Source of the DNA: Hyphomicrobium_A sp963812795
GTDB lineage: Bacteria > Pseudomonadota > Alphaproteobacteria > Rhizobiales > Hyphomicrobiaceae
Assembly (NCBI GenBank): GCA_963812795.1
Contig: CAWEWG010000003.1
Coordinates: 141,204-205,203 of the forward strand
DNA length: 64,000 nucleotides
Direction: 5' to 3'
Shown here: positions 1 to 7,830 of the stretch, piece by piece
How positions within the stretch are numbered: position 1 is the first letter of the stretch
Layout of the letters: the number at the start of each line of letters is the position of its first letter
Notes under the pieces: model-generated
Databases searched by the model: none
Seen by the model: the letters and a program-made list of their open reading frames with translations, nothing else
What the model was told of the DNA's origin: nothing
Made by a program: the position numbers and the translations under genes

Positions 1-1020
1 GTCGCGTGACAGAAGCCCCAGGACGCCGACGGCGGCGTCGCCGATGAGAGCCTTATAGCCGCCGATGGCGCGCGCGAAGTGATTGTAGATGATCACCGCG
101 GGGATGGCAGCGACGAGACCGATGGCGGTGGCCAGCAGCGCCTCGGCGATGCCGGGCGCGACGATGGCGAGGTTGGTAGTCTGCGCCTCGGAAATGCCGA
201 TGAAGCTGTTCATGATGCCCCATACGGTGCCGAACAGTCCGACGAACGGCGCCGTAGAGCCGATGGTTGCCAGCACGCCCGTGCCGCGATTGATGTCGCG
301 TCCGGCGGCGAGCTCGATGCGGTCGAGGCGCGCCGAGACGCGGTCTTTGATGGCGTATTTGTCGGCGACGTCCCAGGAGGCGCGGGTCTCGGCGATGGCG
401 GCGCGGATCATCGCCGGCACGGCGCCGCGCTTGGTGTCGATGAGGCTCGCCGCCTCGGCGATCGAGTTGGCTGTGGCGAGCTTGCGCAACGCCGAGCGCA
501 CGCGCCGCTTGGCGGCCCACAGCTCGATGCTCTTGGCGAACCACACCGTCCAGGTGACGACCGAGGCGAAGGCGAGGCCGATCATCACCGACTTCACGAC
601 GATGTCGGCCTCCATGAACATCTTCCACGGCGACAGGTCGCGGGGAAGGTTGTGGGCCCCAACCATGGGCGCGGGTGAGCTGGTGGCGACCGTTGCCGGC
701 GCGGGCGTGCCGGGCGCCGTCACGTCATTGGCGGGAGCGGAAGGTGAGGCGGCAACGTTGGGCGCCGGCGTCGTCTCGGAAGCGGCTGGAGGTGTTGCGC
801 CCGTCTGCGGCTCCGACGCCGCGGGTGCCGGCGTGGCAGTGGGCGACGTCGACGCCGCGCCGGGTGTCGGGCTGGCAGGCTCGCTAGCGGAAGGAGGCGC
901 CGTCGGCGCCGGCGGCGTGCTTTCCTGCGCAACGGCGACGGCCAGTCCACCGAGCGTCAACACCAACGCAATACCGGCCAGTTTAGAAACATTCGAAAAT
1001 AGCGAGCGACGAGAAGCCAT
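1..1020 (-). CDS. exbB: TonB-system energizer ExbB (3' end cut by window)
   Basis: This is the inner-membrane proton-channel subunit that powers TonB-dependent uptake with ExbD and TonB. The reading frame is open from the ATG at 1020 to the window edge, at least 340 residues. It begins with a signal-like segment (residues 1-32), followed by a roughly 100-residue Pro/Ala/Thr/Ser linker. The ExbB core then starts at DLSPWKMFMEAD and includes the TGVLATIGSTAPFVGLFGTV region and the late motif ARAIGGYKALI. The MotA/TolQ/ExbB fold and long N-terminal extension fit alphaproteobacterial ExbB; the last few residues are missing. An in-frame ATG at 1062 would lie only 11 bases from a candidate iron operator (1073-1087), so 1020 is preferred. 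exbD and tonB would be expected just beyond the edge. Confidence 0.9.
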   Translation of the reverse strand, partial: MASRRSLFSNVSKLAGIALVLTLGGLAVAVAQESTPPAPTAPPSASEPASPTPGAASTSPTATPAPAASEPQTGATPPAASETTPAPNVAASPSAPANDVTAPGTPAPATVATSSPAPMVGAHNLPRDLSPWKMFMEADIVVKSVMIGLAFASVVTWTVWFAKSIELWAAKRRVRSALRKLATANSIAEAASLIDTKRGAVPAMIRAAIAETRASWDVADKYAIKDRVSARLDRIELAAGRDINRGTGVLATIGSTAPFVGLFGTVWGIMNSFIGISEAQTTNLAIVAPGIAEALLATAIGLVAAIPAVIIYNHFARAIGGYKALIGDAAVGVLGLLSRD

Positions 1021-1072
1021 GGCGCCGAATTCTGTTCCAATGCTGGAGAGTTCAAGCCCCATAGGTAATACC

Positions 1073-1087
1073 TGACTATGCATGTCA
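1073..1087. promoter_or_regulatory. Candidate iron operator (IRO/RirA-type, TGA-N9-TCA) before exbB
   Basis: The sequence reads TGA, nine bases, TCA, inside the wider context CTGACTATGCATGTCAAG. It lies 53 bases upstream of the chosen exbB start. TGA-N9-TCA is the iron-responsive operator core described for RirA in Rhizobiales. A very similar site precedes the siderophore receptor at 8158-8176. Assignment to RirA is inference: no rirA gene lies in this window. Confidence 0.55.
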
Positions 1088-1259
1088 AGTTTGAACTCAA
1101 TTATGCGACAACGCGAAGAGGTATAGCGGGTTATGCGCAACAGGGAACGCCTCTCCGTGACGCAGAGCAAATGTAGGCGGCGCAACTTTGTCTGCGAATG
1201 CGCTTCTTGCTTTCCCGTACGCCCTTTCTGAGGCGGCGCGAGCGCGCTATCTATTCACC

Positions 1260-1658
1260 ATGACACAAAAGCCAATGCCCAAAGACGAGTCCGAATGGCG
1301 CAAGCAGTTGACGCCGGAGCAGTATCGGATCCTGCGTGAGAAGGGGACGGAAGCGCCTTTCACCGGCGAGTTCCTGCACGCCGAAGCCGATGGCACCTTC
1401 ACGTGCGCGGCGTGCGGCAACCCGCTGTTTGCCTCGGACGCCAAGTTCGATTCCGGAACGGGGTGGCCCTCGTTCGACGAGGCACTGCCCGGCGCTGTCG
1501 AGCAGCACACCGACGCCTCGCACGGAATGGTGCGCACCGAGATCACCTGCGCGCGTTGCGGCTCGCACCTGGGACACGTCTTCGATGACGGCCCGACGGG
1601 AACCGGCAAACGCTATTGCATCAATTCTGTGTGTCTCAATCTCGACGAGAAAGAATGA
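1260..1658 (+). CDS. msrB: Peptide-methionine (R)-S-oxide reductase MsrB
   Basis: MsrB reduces the R epimer of methionine sulfoxide in proteins. The product is 132 residues, normal for the family. Two zinc-binding CxxC pairs are visible (CAACG and CARCG), with the GTGWPSF motif and the catalytic cysteine region RYCINSVCL near the C-terminus. An upstream in-frame start at 1188 exists, but the conserved fold starts at MTQKPMPKDESEW, so 1260 is chosen. The gene converges on the molybdopterin oxidoreductase operon, whose stop is 12 bases away. The pairing suggests a shared role in methionine or oxidative damage repair, which is inference. Confidence 0.95.
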   Translation: MTQKPMPKDESEWRKQLTPEQYRILREKGTEAPFTGEFLHAEADGTFTCAACGNPLFASDAKFDSGTGWPSFDEALPGAVEQHTDASHGMVRTEITCARCGSHLGHVFDDGPTGTGKRYCINSVCLNLDEKE

Positions 1659-1670
1659 GCCGCGCTCGGG

Positions 1671-2438
1671 TCAGATGCCGGCGTACCACTCGTAGCCGAG
1701 ATCTTCCCAGAAGCCGCCGCGCCCGCCCCGGATCATCGTAAAGCTCGGCACCGCCTCGATGCGCTGCACGTACTTTGCGTGCTTGTAGCCAAGCTGGCGC
1801 TCCACTCTGAGACGGAGAGGCGCGCCGTGCGGCACGCCGAGCGGCGCGCCGTTCATGTCGTAGGCGAGGATTGTCTGCGGGTGGAAGGCGTCGATAAGGT
1901 CGATGCTCTCGTAGTATTTGCCGTTGCGGCCGAGCGTGTCGGCGCAATGGAACACGAGATAGCGCGCTTCCGGCTTGAGGCCAACGCTTTGCAGCAGTGG
2001 CGCCATTTGCGCGCCGGTCCATTTGCCGATGGCGCTCCAGCCCTCGACGCAGTCGTGACGGGTGATCTGGGTTCGCGCCGGCAGCTTGCGCAACTCTGCA
2101 AGGCTCAACGAGGTCGGGCGCTCGACGAGCCCGCCGACCTCGAGGCGCCAGTCAGCAAAGCCAGTCTGTGCCGATTGCTGATAGAGAGGGTCGGTGACGT
2201 CGGTGGAGCCGTTGGCCTTGAAGTGCTTGGAAAGGTCCGCCTCGGTGTATTCGCGAGCGAGCGAGCGGGATGACAGCGCCAGCCGCTGCACGCGCTCCGT
2301 CACGCCCTCGGCCTTGTAGAGCATGTCGCGGAATGACGGGCTCTGCGAAAGCTGATCGCAGCCGCCTAACATGGCGGCGCCGCCGACTGCCGCGCCGCGG
2401 ATGAGGAAGCCGCGGCGGCTGAGGCGTTCATTTGCCAT
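1671..2438 (-). CDS. Tat-exported molybdopterin-dependent oxidoreductase (sulfite oxidase/MsrP-like fold)
   Basis: This is a periplasmic oxidoreductase of the molybdopterin-binding (SUOX/YedY-type) fold, 255 residues. The N-terminus has a twin-arginine signal (SRRGFLIRG, residues 7-15) ending in a lipobox-like LGGC with Cys27, so it may be a Tat-exported lipoprotein. The likely Mo-coordinating cysteine is Cys130 in TRHDCVEGWSAIG. Start at 2438 is supported by a strong GAGGAGG ribosome site; an earlier in-frame start at 2465 lacks one. It overlaps the upstream cytochrome b gene by 11 bases, so the two are translationally coupled and probably form an electron-transfer pair analogous to MsrPQ. 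The substrate cannot be read from sequence. Confidence 0.85.
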   Translation of the reverse strand: MANERLSRRGFLIRGAAVGGAAMLGGCDQLSQSPSFRDMLYKAEGVTERVQRLALSSRSLAREYTEADLSKHFKANGSTDVTDPLYQQSAQTGFADWRLEVGGLVERPTSLSLAELRKLPARTQITRHDCVEGWSAIGKWTGAQMAPLLQSVGLKPEARYLVFHCADTLGRNGKYYESIDLIDAFHPQTILAYDMNGAPLGVPHGAPLRLRVERQLGYKHAKYVQRIEAVPSFTMIRGGRGGFWEDLGYEWYAGI

Positions 2439-3276
2439 GCGAGGCCTCCTCGGGCTCGATCGCATAGCGACCGGTGATCATCGAGCGGATGTTGTTCCAG
2501 GCGCCCGAGGCAAAAACCATGAACACGTGCACGATGACGAACAGCGTGATGCCGGTGGCGCAGAGGAAATGGATGGTGCGGGCCGATTGCCGTCCGCCGA
2601 ACATGTCGAGCATGAACGGGAAGGCGGCGTTCATCGCCGGCGACATCGTCAACCCGGTGAGCACGATGAGCGGCAGGAGGCCGAAGATCACGGCTAGGTA
2701 GGCCAGCTTCTGCAGCACGTTGTAGCTCTTCGCCTCATCGCCCTTGGGAAAGCGGAAACGGACGTGCTCCCAAACGGATTGCCCGATGTGGCGCAACTGT
2801 CCGCGCGTCGGGGCGAGGTCGCGGCGCACATGACCGCTCCACGCCGCGTAGATGAGATACGCGAGCCCGTTGAGCACGAACAGCCAGGCAAAGAAGAAGT
2901 GCCAGCGGCGCCCGGTTGCGAGGTCGCGATAGGAGGGGAGCGTGATCCAATGCGGGAAGCCGCGGCCCTCGAGCTCGCCGTTGGCATCGCGCGACAGGCC
3001 GAGAACGCCGGTGGTGTCGAACTTCGTCGAGCCGATGGTGGTGACGCCGGCGTAGCTGCCGTCGGCGCGCTGCACGGCATCCATGCTCAACACGGCGCGA
3101 TCAGGCTCGGATTTCTCGCCGAAGTACAGCGTCGGATGCGCGTTGAAGATCTGCAGCCCGCTGAGCAGGAGGACGAGCAGGCAGAAGGCGTTCACCCAAT
3201 GCGTGATGCGCACCGCCAGCGTGTGCCGGTAGACGATCTCCGTATGAGGTATGGCGACTGAGCTGGCCATGGTCAT
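2428..3276 (-). CDS. Membrane cytochrome b (cytochrome b/b6 or hydrogenase-type b subunit)
   Basis: The product is a 282-residue integral membrane cytochrome b with several hydrophobic helices and candidate heme histidines in RHTLAVRITHWVN (first helix), in WHFFFAWLF, and in a late helix near IVHVFMVF. It lies directly upstream of, and overlaps, the molybdopterin oxidoreductase gene, so its probable role is to pass quinol electrons to the exported Mo enzyme. A second ATG at 3270 is equally possible as start. The family also includes hydrogenase and formate dehydrogenase cytochromes, but no partner for those is nearby. Confidence 0.85.
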   Translation of the reverse strand: MTMASSVAIPHTEIVYRHTLAVRITHWVNAFCLLVLLLSGLQIFNAHPTLYFGEKSEPDRAVLSMDAVQRADGSYAGVTTIGSTKFDTTGVLGLSRDANGELEGRGFPHWITLPSYRDLATGRRWHFFFAWLFVLNGLAYLIYAAWSGHVRRDLAPTRGQLRHIGQSVWEHVRFRFPKGDEAKSYNVLQKLAYLAVIFGLLPLIVLTGLTMSPAMNAAFPFMLDMFGGRQSARTIHFLCATGITLFVIVHVFMVFASGAWNNIRSMITGRYAIEPEEASHGK

Positions 3277-3324
3277 CTTTCCTCGCGATCCTCGCTTGGC
3301 AGCGCCGATGCGCGCCGCATCTAC

Positions 3325-4047
3325 TCAGAAGCGCGTTGTGATCTCCGTAAGCCAAGCCGGCGATGCCTCAACGAGCGCGGCTTCGATGCGCTTGTCGAGA
3401 CCTGAGAGGATCATCACGCCGATCACGACGAGCAAGCCGCCGAGCACGAGCTTACCGCCCTTGCCGGCGTCAAGCAGCCGGCCGCGCCAGCGCATCAACG
3501 TATCACGGGAGAGGAGGCCCAGCAGCAGCAAGGGCAGCGCCGCGCCCAGGCCGAAAGCGAGCATGACGAGCGCAACCTCGGCCAGATCCTGCCCCTGCGC
3601 CGCCAGCACGGAGGCGGCGCCGAGCGTTGGTCCGACGCAAGGGCTCCAAACGGCGCCGAGTAAGAGGCCGAGCGCAAACTGCCCCGAAAGGCCGGCGGTC
3701 TCGATGCCGCCGAAGCGCTCCTCGGTCCAGCCGCTGATCGGCGAAGCGGCAGCGGCAATCTGCGTCTGCAGTTGCGGCACAAGCAGAATGATGCCGAGCG
3801 CCACCAGCATGGTGGCGGCGATGATGCGGAAGAATCCCGCATCGAGCCCGATGCCGTAACCGATGGTGGCGATGAACATGCCGACGGTGACGAACGACAA
3901 CGCCAGCCCCGAGGCGAGGGCGAGCGGCCCCAGTCGATGCTCGCTCACGGCGCTGACAAGGATGATCGGCAGTAGCGGCAACACGCATGGCGACAGCGTG
4001 GAGAGGATGCCGGCCAGGAGGGCGAACAGGGCGCTGCCGAGAAGCAT
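3325..4047 (-). CDS. ccdA: Cytochrome c biogenesis protein CcdA (DsbD-like electron transporter)
   Basis: CcdA carries reducing equivalents from cytoplasmic thioredoxin across the membrane to periplasmic thiol proteins. The protein has 240 residues and about six hydrophobic helices. The two redox cysteines are in the typical proline contexts LSPCVLP (Cys21) and SPCVGP (Cys137). The reading frame stays open far upstream (to 4302) because it runs opposite other coding sequence; the start at 4047 has a GGGA ribosome site and begins exactly at the first helix. It sits between a periplasmic thioredoxin and the cytochrome b/Mo enzyme pair. Confidence 0.9.
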   Translation of the reverse strand: MLLGSALFALLAGILSTLSPCVLPLLPIILVSAVSEHRLGPLALASGLALSFVTVGMFIATIGYGIGLDAGFFRIIAATMLVALGIILLVPQLQTQIAAAASPISGWTEERFGGIETAGLSGQFALGLLLGAVWSPCVGPTLGAASVLAAQGQDLAEVALVMLAFGLGAALPLLLLGLLSRDTLMRWRGRLLDAGKGGKLVLGGLLVVIGVMILSGLDKRIEAALVEASPAWLTEITTRF

Positions 4048-4064
4048 TTCCCTACTCCCGGCGG

Positions 4065-4466
4065 CTAGTTCAGCGCCGAGTCGATCAGCGCCGTGATCGA
4101 AGCCGGCTTCGTATCGCCGACAGTGCGGCCGGTTTCGGCTTTGCCTTTGAAGGCGATCAACGTGCTCTGCTTGCGCACGTCGAAGCTCTTCAACGCATCG
4201 GGCTGATTGTCGTAGTCGATCTTGAACACGGTTACCGCGTCGTATTTGGCATTCTGCTTCAACTCGCCGAGCACCTGCTGCTGTGCCTTGCAAACCGGAC
4301 ACCAGGGAGCGAACGCATCGACCAGGATAGGTTTGCCGGCGTCTTGCGCCGCTGCAAATGCTTTCGCATCGAAGGGCTTTTCATCGAACGCCCAGCCGGC
4401 CCCGGCACTCGCGGCAACGGCAATAAGTGCAACGGTGGCAATCTTGATGAATCTCACGGCCTGCAT
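4065..4466 (-). CDS. Exported thioredoxin-family protein
   Basis: This 133-residue protein has a signal peptide (about residues 1-26) followed by a thioredoxin fold with the redox motif WCPVC (Cys56 and Cys59) and the cis-Pro region near RKQSTLIAFKG, where the usual proline is replaced. It is the natural periplasmic acceptor of electrons from the CcdA encoded 17 bases downstream. Together they could keep a periplasmic thiol or methionine-repair pathway reduced. The exact client is unknown; cytochrome c maturation or protection of the Mo enzyme are both possible. Confidence 0.85.
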   Translation of the reverse strand: MQAVRFIKIATVALIAVAASAGAGWAFDEKPFDAKAFAAAQDAGKPILVDAFAPWCPVCKAQQQVLGELKQNAKYDAVTVFKIDYDNQPDALKSFDVRKQSTLIAFKGKAETGRTVGDTKPASITALIDSALN

Positions 4467-4557
4467 TTGATCCTCCGGGGGCGGGGCGAAGCGAGGTGTA
4501 CCGCATCATACGCAGCGGCGGCTGCGGTCGTTACAGGAGCTGGCCGATGGGGCCGGT

Positions 4558-5928
4558 TCACGCGGGAGCGAAGCCGGGAAGGCGGGATGCGGGAATGCGC
4601 AGCACGATCCGGCAGCCCTGCGCCGGAGTCTCGATCGACACCGAGGCGCCCCACGCATCGGCGATGTCGCCGACGATGGCAAGGCCAAGGCCCGCTGATC
4701 CGCTTTGATCGAGGCGTCCACCGCGTCGCAGTGCTTCCTGTGCCCGCTCGGGCGGGATGCCCGGACCGTCGTCGATCACGGCGAGAACGACGACGCCTTC
4801 CTCCGCCCTGGCGCGGAGTGTGACCGCCGAGTGCGCGTGCCGCGCCGCATTCTCGGCGAGGTTACCGAGGGCTTCGGTGAGATCTTCCGTGTCGATACGC
4901 GCCATGAGGCCCGGCGGCACGTCGACCGTCCAGGTCACGCGCTTTCCTTGCGGGGTGCGCTCGGCCACGCGCACGACGCGTTGCGCGACCGCCGCCACGC
5001 TTGCCGATGCGTTGGCGGCGTTGGCCCCGCTGCGCGCACGCACCAGCTCGCGCTCGACGTGCCGGCGCATGCTGCCGGCGATGTCCTCGATCTCTTCGGC
5101 AAGCTCGCTCTCGCCCTTCGCCTTCAAGCGTTCGGCGTCGCCGCTCAAGAGCTGCAGCGGCGTCTTGAGCCCGTGCGCTAGGTCGGCGGCGCGCGTGCGG
5201 GCCTTCTCCACCTGCCGCTCGCGCGCCTCGAGCAGCGTGTCGATCTCACGGGCGAGCGGCAGAACCTCATCGGGGAAGTCGCTGCCAAGCCGTCGCGCTT
5301 CCCCCGAGCCGATGGCGGCGAGCTTGCCGCGCATCGCCGCCAGCGGGCGCAAGCCGATGGCCACCTGTGCCCACGCCGCCGCCGTCAGCAGCGCCGCCAG
5401 CACGACGAGGAGTGGGATGAGGGCACTCGTAAACCGATGAACCGCAGCGCTCAGCTCGGCGCCGTCGATGCCGACGGCGACGCGCGCCGTGCGTCGACCC
5501 AGGCGCTCGGGGAGCTCGATGCGCCGCTGCAGCACGTGCAAGGTTTGTCTGTCGGGCCCCGACAGGTCGTAACTGGTGACCTTGTCGTCCACCTCGCGCT
5601 GCGCCGGCAGGGCGATGTCGAAGTCCCACAATGAGCGCGAGCGCAGCACGGGCCCGTCCGGCTCGACCACTGCCTGCCAATAGAGTCCCGACAACGCACG
5701 CTGGAACCGCGGATCGGCGGGCTGGCGCACGACGGCAAGCTTGCCGTCAGCGCCGGAGTCGATGCCAGCTATGACTTGGTCGAGGTCCGTCGCCAGCTCG
5801 ACGTCCACCCAACGCTCGACATGGCGCTCGAACAGGAGTGTCAGACCGACTGCCGACAGGGCGACGGCAGCAACGACAAAGGCGGCGGCGCCGGCGAGCA
5901 GCCTGAGGCGCAGCGACCCGAAGCTCAT
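4558..5928 (-). CDS. Sensor histidine kinase
   Basis: A 456-residue membrane sensor kinase. One helix lies at residues 10-33, a periplasmic domain follows to about 165, and a second helix spans 168-192. The dimerisation helix holds the phospho-acceptor His252 in DLAHGLKTPL; the ATPase domain shows the N box (GNLAENAARHA), DDGPGIPPE and GLGLAIV. It overlaps the response regulator stop by ATGA (5925-5928), so the two are coupled. This type (PhoQ/QseC-like with a PepSY neighbour) often senses cations or envelope stress, but the signal here is unknown. Confidence 0.9.
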   Translation of the reverse strand: MSFGSLRLRLLAGAAAFVVAAVALSAVGLTLLFERHVERWVDVELATDLDQVIAGIDSGADGKLAVVRQPADPRFQRALSGLYWQAVVEPDGPVLRSRSLWDFDIALPAQREVDDKVTSYDLSGPDRQTLHVLQRRIELPERLGRRTARVAVGIDGAELSAAVHRFTSALIPLLVVLAALLTAAAWAQVAIGLRPLAAMRGKLAAIGSGEARRLGSDFPDEVLPLAREIDTLLEARERQVEKARTRAADLAHGLKTPLQLLSGDAERLKAKGESELAEEIEDIAGSMRRHVERELVRARSGANAANASASVAAVAQRVVRVAERTPQGKRVTWTVDVPPGLMARIDTEDLTEALGNLAENAARHAHSAVTLRARAEEGVVVLAVIDDGPGIPPERAQEALRRGGRLDQSGSAGLGLAIVGDIADAWGASVSIETPAQGCRIVLRIPASRLPGFAPA

Positions 5929-6590
5929 GCGGCGCCATCCGTAATCAGATAGCCGAAGCCGCGTCGCGTCTCGATGGCTTCGGATCCGAGTTTCTTGCGC
6001 AGGCGCATGATCAGCGCCTCGAGCGCGTTGGCGTTGCGTGCGTCGTCGTCCCCATAGAGGTGCTCGATCAACTCGTGCGGGGGCACGACGCGCCCCTTGT
6101 GGTGCATAAGGTAGGCCACCAGCCGGTATTCGAGCGGGGAGGCCTGAACGGGCGTGCCGCCGGCAAGGATCCGCATTTGCCGCGTGTCGAGCGCCAGCTG
6201 GCCGGCTTCGATCAACGCATTGCCGTGGCCTGCAGAGCGGCGAATAAGGGCACGCACGCGGGCAAGCAACTCTTCGGTGCGAAAGGGCTTGGCGAGATAG
6301 TCGTCGGCGCCGGCGTCGATACCCTCTACGCGTTCCGGCCATGTGCCGCGTGCGGTCAACACCAGCACCGGCATGTTGCGTCCCGCGGCCCGCCAGCGCT
6401 TGAGCACGGAGAGGCCATCCATCTTCGGCAAGCCGAGGTCGAGCACGACGAGATCGTAGGCTTCCGTGTCGCCGCGGAACCAGGCGTCCTCGCCGTCGGC
6501 GGAGACGTCGCACGCATACCCCGCGGCATCGAGCGCGGCTTTGATACCGTCGCTGATGCGCGGCTCGTCTTCGACGATGAGGAGGCGCAT
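5925..6590 (-). CDS. OmpR/PhoP-family response regulator
   Basis: A 221-residue transcription factor with an N-terminal receiver domain (acidic pocket EDE at residues 7-9, phospho-acceptor Asp51 in VVLDLGLPKMDG, conserved Lys near ADDYLAKPF) and a C-terminal winged-helix domain ending RRGFGYLI. Its stop overlaps the kinase start, and its ATG overlaps the stop of the upstream PepSY gene by one base, so PepSY, regulator and kinase form a tight three-gene operon. The divergent second PepSY gene at 7065 is a probable target, which is inference from position. Confidence 0.93.
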   Translation of the reverse strand: MRLLIVEDEPRISDGIKAALDAAGYACDVSADGEDAWFRGDTEAYDLVVLDLGLPKMDGLSVLKRWRAAGRNMPVLVLTARGTWPERVEGIDAGADDYLAKPFRTEELLARVRALIRRSAGHGNALIEAGQLALDTRQMRILAGGTPVQASPLEYRLVAYLMHHKGRVVPPHELIEHLYGDDDARNANALEALIMRLRKKLGSEAIETRRGFGYLITDGAA

Positions 6591-6913
6591 CAGTCGTCAT
6601 CCTCGATCTTGAGGATCTTGCCCGAAGCCGCGTCAGCCTCCACCTCTTGCACCTTGCCGTCGGGCCGCAACAGCTTCAGCTCGTAGACGTAGCCGGCTTC
6701 GTCGGGTTCCAACTCGACCTCGAGCATCTCACCCGGGACCTGGCGCTTCACCGCATCGAGAATCTCTGCAAGCGGCTTGATGCGGCCCTCGGCGAGTAGC
6801 CGTTTAGCGGTCTCGGGCCCGACGTCATCCGCATGCGCGATCCCGGCCGCCAGCACTGCGAAAAGGGCTACGGCGACAAAAGTGCATCGGCGATGGAGGC
6901 TGCGCATTGGCAT
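6590..6913 (-). CDS. Exported PepSY-domain protein
   Basis: A small periplasmic protein of about 107 residues with a signal peptide ending near GIAHA and a PepSY domain rich in acidic residues, ending LKIEDDD. PepSY proteins commonly accompany two-component systems and are thought to modulate envelope proteases or sensor activity. It is the first gene of the kinase operon and shares a base with the regulator start. Starts at 6934 and 6907 are possible alternatives. Confidence 0.8.
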   Translation of the reverse strand: MPMRSLHRRCTFVAVALFAVLAAGIAHADDVGPETAKRLLAEGRIKPLAEILDAVKRQVPGEMLEVELEPDEAGYVYELKLLRPDGKVQEVEADAASGKILKIEDDD

Positions 6914-7064
6914 GTCTCCAATTCTGCGGGCCAATTGCTGACAACTCCCTGACGGAGCGGATCAGAGGCCTGTCAGGGCGGCTCGTACATGGTGGCGTCT
7001 CGGCCGGCCGTCTCGGCGGTCGGACAGCAAGGTCACAACACTAAACCATCAGGAGACGCAACCC

Positions 7065-7346
7065 ATGCGCACGATCATCCTCGCACCCATCCTTGCCCTT
7101 TCACTGGCGGCGGCGGCCCTCCCGGCATTCGCCGACCCCAGAATCCGCCTCAATGTCCCGCAAGCCGAGTGGATGAGCCCGGCACAGGTCACCGACAAGC
7201 TCGTCGCCGCCGGCTATCGCGTGACTGAGATCGAAACTGACGACGGTGCCTACGAGGTCGAGATGGTCGACAAGAACGGCACGCGCATCGAGGGCCACGT
7301 GCATCCGGCGACTGGCGAGTTGCTCGTGGGCTTCGACGTCGACTAA
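7065..7346 (+). CDS. Exported PepSY-domain protein (divergent copy)
   Basis: A 93-residue protein with a clear signal peptide (about 1-23, ending PAFA) and a PepSY domain with the pattern AAGYRVTEIETDDGAYEVE and GTRIEGHVHPATGEL. It is transcribed away from the PepSY-regulator-kinase operon, sharing a 150-base intergenic region that probably holds promoters for both. A GGAGACGC ribosome site lies upstream. The divergent arrangement makes it a likely member of the same regulon. Confidence 0.8.
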   Translation: MRTIILAPILALSLAAAALPAFADPRIRLNVPQAEWMSPAQVTDKLVAAGYRVTEIETDDGAYEVEMVDKNGTRIEGHVHPATGELLVGFDVD

Positions 7347-7354
7347 ACGCGACT

Positions 7355-7384
7355 GCATCTTCCTCCCGCCAGGGGGGGAGATGC
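7355..7384 (+). terminator. GC-rich hairpin after the PepSY gene
   Basis: The arms 7355-7367 and 7372-7384 pair over 13 positions (two as G-U) with a four-base loop GCCA, nine bases after the PepSY stop. There is no T tract, so it could be a terminator or a member of the C/G-run intergenic hairpins also seen near 16.8 and 48.7 kb. Confidence 0.4.
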
Positions 7385-7442
7385 GGTGGCCGCTCATGCT
7401 GAGCGTATCGTCGGGTTCGGCGCGCTGGATCGGCTCGGCGCG

Positions 7443-7828
7443 TCAGCGCCAGAGACCCAGATCTTCCCATTTGTCTTCCGGGATCTCTTTGCCGATCTCA
7501 TAGGTGAAGGTGAGCGCCTTCATCTGATCGGCCGTCACGTCGCATTTGAACTGCAGCCCGTACCAGTGCGACTTGGCGCGGACCGCGCCGCCCTTGGTCG
7601 GCGACCTGCGTGCCGGTGAAGGCTGCGCGCCCGGTGATGCTGGTCTTGAGGCGGTCGGCCTTCGGCAATTTGCCCTCGCGCCGGATGGTATCGATGCCCT
7701 TGATGCCGCACACCTGATGCGCGCGCTCCTCCGGGTCGAGCTTCATCAACTGATCGTTGAGGCTCGCCGCCTGTACGATGAGCGGCCATAGAAGCAGCAG
7801 CGCGCAGCATTCCTATTCCGCGAAGCAT
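7443..7828 (-). pseudogene. DUF930-like exported protein, frameshifted twice
   Basis: Read with two one-base corrections, this is a roughly 127-residue protein: a hydrophobic leader (LLLLWPLIVQAAS), then SLNDQLMKLDPEERAHQVC, and a C-terminal part with KSHWYGLQFKCDVTADQMK and a Trp-rich end (KWEDLGLW). The pattern is that of DUF930 proteins of rhizobia. Extra bases are inferred near 7801-7804 and at the TT of 7594-7595; both are insertions, and the total length of 386 bases fits 128 codons plus two. The start at 7828 has a G-rich ribosome site. Because the protein sequence is otherwise well kept, sequencing error is at least as likely as decay. Function unknown. Confidence 0.65.
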
Positions 7829-7830
7829 GT

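Noticed and set aside
89..1075. Long plus-strand open frame (about 328 codons)
   Set aside because: It is the exact antisense of exbB; its translation has no family features, while the minus strand encodes a clear ExbB.
4558..6600. A 680-codon minus-strand frame extending the histidine kinase
   Set aside because: The upstream part is a shadow of the response regulator; the kinase starts at 5928 with a four-base overlap.
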